In this document: positions 61,840-64,000 of the stretch, one piece after another
Layout: every line of letters begins with the position of its first letter
Position numbering within the stretch: position 1 is the stretch's first letter
Assembly (NCBI GenBank): GCA_964421595.1
Contig: CAYQXY010000013.1
Coordinates: 1 to 64,000, forward strand
Origin: PXAP01 sp964421595
GTDB taxonomy: Bacteria > Bacteroidota > Bacteroidia > Bacteroidales > PUMT01
Reading direction: 5' to 3'
Length of the DNA stretch: 64,000 nucleotides
Notes under the pieces: generated by a model
The model's database searches: none
Told to the model about the DNA's origin: nothing
The model's input: the letters and a program-made list of their open reading frames with translations, nothing else
Translations under genes and position numbers: made by a program

Positions 61840-62769
61840 ATGAAGGACAGGAATACACGCGGCCCGGGAAAAAGAACACCGGTAAAAGGAAGCAGACCTT
61901 CAGGTAAACCAGATGACAAGGAAGTTCCCTTCTCAAAATTCAGGAATAAAAAGCCTGTGCTTGAAAGACTGGATACGCAGGATGCAGAAAAGAACAGAAG
62001 CATTATAGGAAAAGGAGGAGATCAGGTTCCGAAAAAAGCATTTAATGATCCAAAGTTAATAAGACTCAACCGGTATATTGCAAATTCAGGCGTATGCTCA
62101 AGGCGGGAAGCCGATGAATATATACTGGCCGGGCATGTTCATGTAAATGACAAACTGGTAAAGGAGGTCGGAACTAAAGTAACATATTCTGATATTGTGA
62201 GGTTCAAGGGTAAAAAGCTGAATCCGGAGAAAAAGATTTATTTGTTACTTAACAAACCTAAGGATTATATAACAACTGTCGACGATCCTCATGCAAAGCG
62301 TACAGTAATGGAACTGGTCAGGAATTCCTGCAGGGAGAGAATTTATCCTGTCGGGCGACTGGACAGGAACACTACAGGTTTATTGCTCTTCACGAATGAC
62401 GGGGAACTAACAAAGAAACTCACCCACCCTTCTCATAAAATCATTAAAATATATCAGGCCGGTTTGGACAGGCCACTTGAACGTGCCGACATGGAAAAGA
62501 TAGTTTCAGGGCTTGAGCTCGACGATGGTCCTGTAGAGGTTGATGAGATCAGCTGGATTGATGAATCGGATAAATCAAAGGTAGGTGTTCAGTTACATTC
62601 AGGAAAGAACCGGATCATAAGGCGCATTTTTAAACATCTTGATTATAATGTGGTAAAGCTTGACAGGGTGTTTTTCGCAGGCCTGACCAAAAAAAATCTA
62701 CCAAGGGGGAAATGGAGATTTCTGGACGAAAAAGAAGTGAACCGCCTGAAAATGAATATTTTCAGTTGA
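61840..62769 (+). CDS. rluB: RluB-like rRNA pseudouridine synthase
   Basis: A 309-residue protein. The first 65 or so residues are a basic, disordered extension (KDRNTRGPGKRTPVKGSRPS). An S4 RNA-binding domain follows (RLNRYIANSGVCSRREADEY, about 70-120), then the RluB/E/F-type catalytic domain with Asp175 in PVGRLDRNTTGLLLFTND and LHSGKNRIIRRIFKHLDYNV. It isomerises a uridine in 23S rRNA (position 2605 for E. coli RluB). The exact target within the RluB/RluE/RluF group is inferred. Confidence 0.88.
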   Translation: MKDRNTRGPGKRTPVKGSRPSGKPDDKEVPFSKFRNKKPVLERLDTQDAEKNRSIIGKGGDQVPKKAFNDPKLIRLNRYIANSGVCSRREADEYILAGHVHVNDKLVKEVGTKVTYSDIVRFKGKKLNPEKKIYLLLNKPKDYITTVDDPHAKRTVMELVRNSCRERIYPVGRLDRNTTGLLLFTNDGELTKKLTHPSHKIIKIYQAGLDRPLERADMEKIVSGLELDDGPVEVDEISWIDESDKSKVGVQLHSGKNRIIRRIFKHLDYNVVKLDRVFFAGLTKKNLPRGKWRFLDEKEVNRLKMNIFS

Positions 62770-62878
62770 TTATATGATAATCCGCTTTTTTTATTAAGCC
62801 GATATGATTCAGACCGGCTGGTGATTTTCACCCTTTGATGCCGGATATCCCTGAATTTAATGTTTATTATTCTTAAGA

Positions 62879-63124
62879 ATGCAGAAAGTTCTTCTTCTTT
62901 TTATTATAGCAAGTTTAAACGGACCATCAGCGATGTTTTTGCTTTCAGGTCAGGATATAATACAGGGCAGGGTTATTGATGCAGAGACTGGTGAACCATT
63001 GCCTTTTGTCAATATTGTATTTAATCAGAAAGGAACGGGCACAACAATTTCGCTGGACGGATATTTTTCAATAGACAGCCGGGTTCAGCCGGATTTCCTT
63101 AAATTAAGTGGGCTAGAATATTAA
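62879..63124 (+). pseudogene. Truncated CarboxypepD_reg-like protein
   Basis: An 81-codon frame with a signal-peptide-like start (MQKVLLLFIIASLNGPSAMF) followed by QGRVIDAETGEPLPFVNIVF and GTGTTISLDGYFSID, the first two thirds of a carboxypeptidase-regulatory-like domain. It stops at FLKLSGLEY, where full-length relatives continue with LSYVGYE and hundreds more residues (for example a DUF5686 or TonB-receptor part). The next gene, era, starts 27 bp later, so the rest has been deleted. A functional small secreted domain is possible but less likely. Confidence 0.65.
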
Positions 63125-63151
63125 CCTTGGATAAAACAAACAAATAGGAAT

Positions 63152-64000
63152 ATGGCAGAAAATTTAAATGAGACACCTCACAAATCAGGTTTTGTCAATA
63201 TACTTGGAAACCCGAATGTTGGAAAATCGACAATTATGAATGAACTGGTTGGTGAAAGATTGTCAATAATTACCTCCAAGGCCCAGACTACAAGGCACAG
63301 AATTATGGGGATAGTGAACGGAGAGGATTTTCAGATAATTTATTCCGATACACCGGGTATTATAAAGCCAATTTATAAGCTTCATGAATCGATGATGAAG
63401 TATGTGCATAAGGCTGTTTCCGATGCCGATATCCTTATGTATGTTGCAGAATTTGGTGAGGATCCGGGTAACAGGCATGAATACCTTGAAAAAATAGGAA
63501 AGTTAAGTATCCCGGTTTTGCTGCTGATTAATAAAATTGATCTGGGAACACAGGAGGCTCTTGAATTTAAGGTTTCGAAATGGCAGGAAGTACTGCCTGC
63601 GGCTGTTATAATTCCTGTTTCCGCTAAAGAAAAGTTTAACATTTCTGCAGTATTCGACAAAATTTTAGAGTTGCTGCCTGAATCTCCTCCTTTTTATCCA
63701 AAAGATACCCTGACAGACAGATCAGAGCGTTTTTTTGCATCAGAAATAATCAGGGAAAAGATACTTCTTAATTACCAGAAGGAAATTCCATATTCATCGG
63801 AAATTGAAATAGAAGAGTTCGTTGAAAATGAAGATATAATCCGTATCAGGGCGATTATTCATGTTATAAGGGAAACCCAGAAAGGAATAATAATTGGGAA
63901 GAAAGGGGCTGCCCTTAAAAAAACCGGCACTGAAGCAAGGATCAATATGGAAGATTTTTTCGGTAAAAAGGTCTTTCTTGAGATGTATGTAAAGGTTAAT
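63152..64000 (+). CDS. era: GTPase Era (3' end beyond the window)
   Basis: 283 codons are present and the frame is open to the window edge; about ten residues should be missing. G1 GNPNVGKST, G2 around QTTRHRIMGI, G3 DTPG, G4 NKID and G5 SAK are all present, followed by the C-terminal KH domain with IVIGKKG-type loop (GIIIGKKGAALKKTGTEARI). Era binds the 3' end of 16S rRNA and aids 30S assembly. Start ATG at 63152 gives MAENLNETPHKSGFVNILGN, the normal opening for Bacteroidota Era. Confidence 0.97.
   Translation, partial: MAENLNETPHKSGFVNILGNPNVGKSTIMNELVGERLSIITSKAQTTRHRIMGIVNGEDFQIIYSDTPGIIKPIYKLHESMMKYVHKAVSDADILMYVAEFGEDPGNRHEYLEKIGKLSIPVLLLINKIDLGTQEALEFKVSKWQEVLPAAVIIPVSAKEKFNISAVFDKILELLPESPPFYPKDTLTDRSERFFASEIIREKILLNYQKEIPYSSEIEIEEFVENEDIIRIRAIIHVIRETQKGIIIGKKGAALKKTGTEARINMEDFFGKKVFLEMYVKVN

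Overview
The window is chromosomal DNA of a member of the phylum Bacteroidota, probably of the Bacteroidales/Marinilabiliales type. The phylum call rests on a SusC/SusD pair, a second plug-and-barrel receptor with a carboxypeptidase-regulatory domain, a Porin_10-type putative porin, a fused SecDF, lipoprotein signal peptides, TIGR02757 and LYS9-like genes, and several promoter-like TAnnTTTG (-7) sites. The order-level call is inference. Rubrerythrin, bacterioferritin and an apparent Fe-S type PurF homologue fit a low-oxygen lifestyle.

Layout. 1-8.9 kb: putative porin, MltF-like lytic transglycosylase, NudL-like Nudix hydrolase, a secreted FAD oxidoreductase in an A/T-rich setting, rubrerythrin, LolC/E-type permease. 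9.4-16.4 kb: cysE-cysM cysteine pair, NamZ-type muramidase (DUF1343), phosphotriesterase-like lipoprotein, bacterioferritin, class I aminotransferase. 16.7-21 kb: valS and a glutamine synthetase. 21.2-24.7 kb: two divergent Gfo/Idh/MocA dehydrogenases with the decayed C-terminus of a DUF1080 3-keto-disaccharide hydrolase. 25-33 kb: outer-membrane receptor, pdxH, tRNA-Gly and tRNA-Leu, mutS. 33.3-37.9 kb: SusC/SusD pair without nearby glycoside hydrolases. 38-47 kb: LYS9-like dehydrogenase, trmN6, TIGR02757, PurF-like protein with a degenerate glutaminase half, asymmetric ABC-F ATPase, TrpB2, lolD. 47-55 kb: Ca/Na antiporter, TatA-like protein and secDF (one minus-strand run), two malate dehydrogenases, cation:proton antiporter. 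55.7-64 kb: adaptor/MacB-permease/TolC efflux operon, glmM, rluB-like synthase, a truncated CarboxypepD_reg gene, and era running off the end.

Most genes are housekeeping. The least expected material is between genes. (1) A 143-bp dispersed repeat at 11308, 32958 and 42772 folds as two successive long hairpins around the invariant core CCGCTTCGCTTTCCCAT. The arms change between copies while pairing is kept, and the two intact copies end in TACATTTG upstream of a co-oriented gene. (2) A 90-bp element with inverted ends CGAATAAT/ATTATTCG, with longer shared flanks, lies at 8848-8981 (plus a degenerate tandem copy) and at 42585-42717. (3) A long nested palindrome lies at 14936-15104. The first two families sit back to back at 42.6-42.9 kb.

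Start corrections made here: the phosphotriesterase at 14143, the second Gfo/Idh protein at 23513 and the ABC-F protein at 42967 (an upstream start would lie inside the repeat). All functional calls come from reading motifs by eye; no searches were run.
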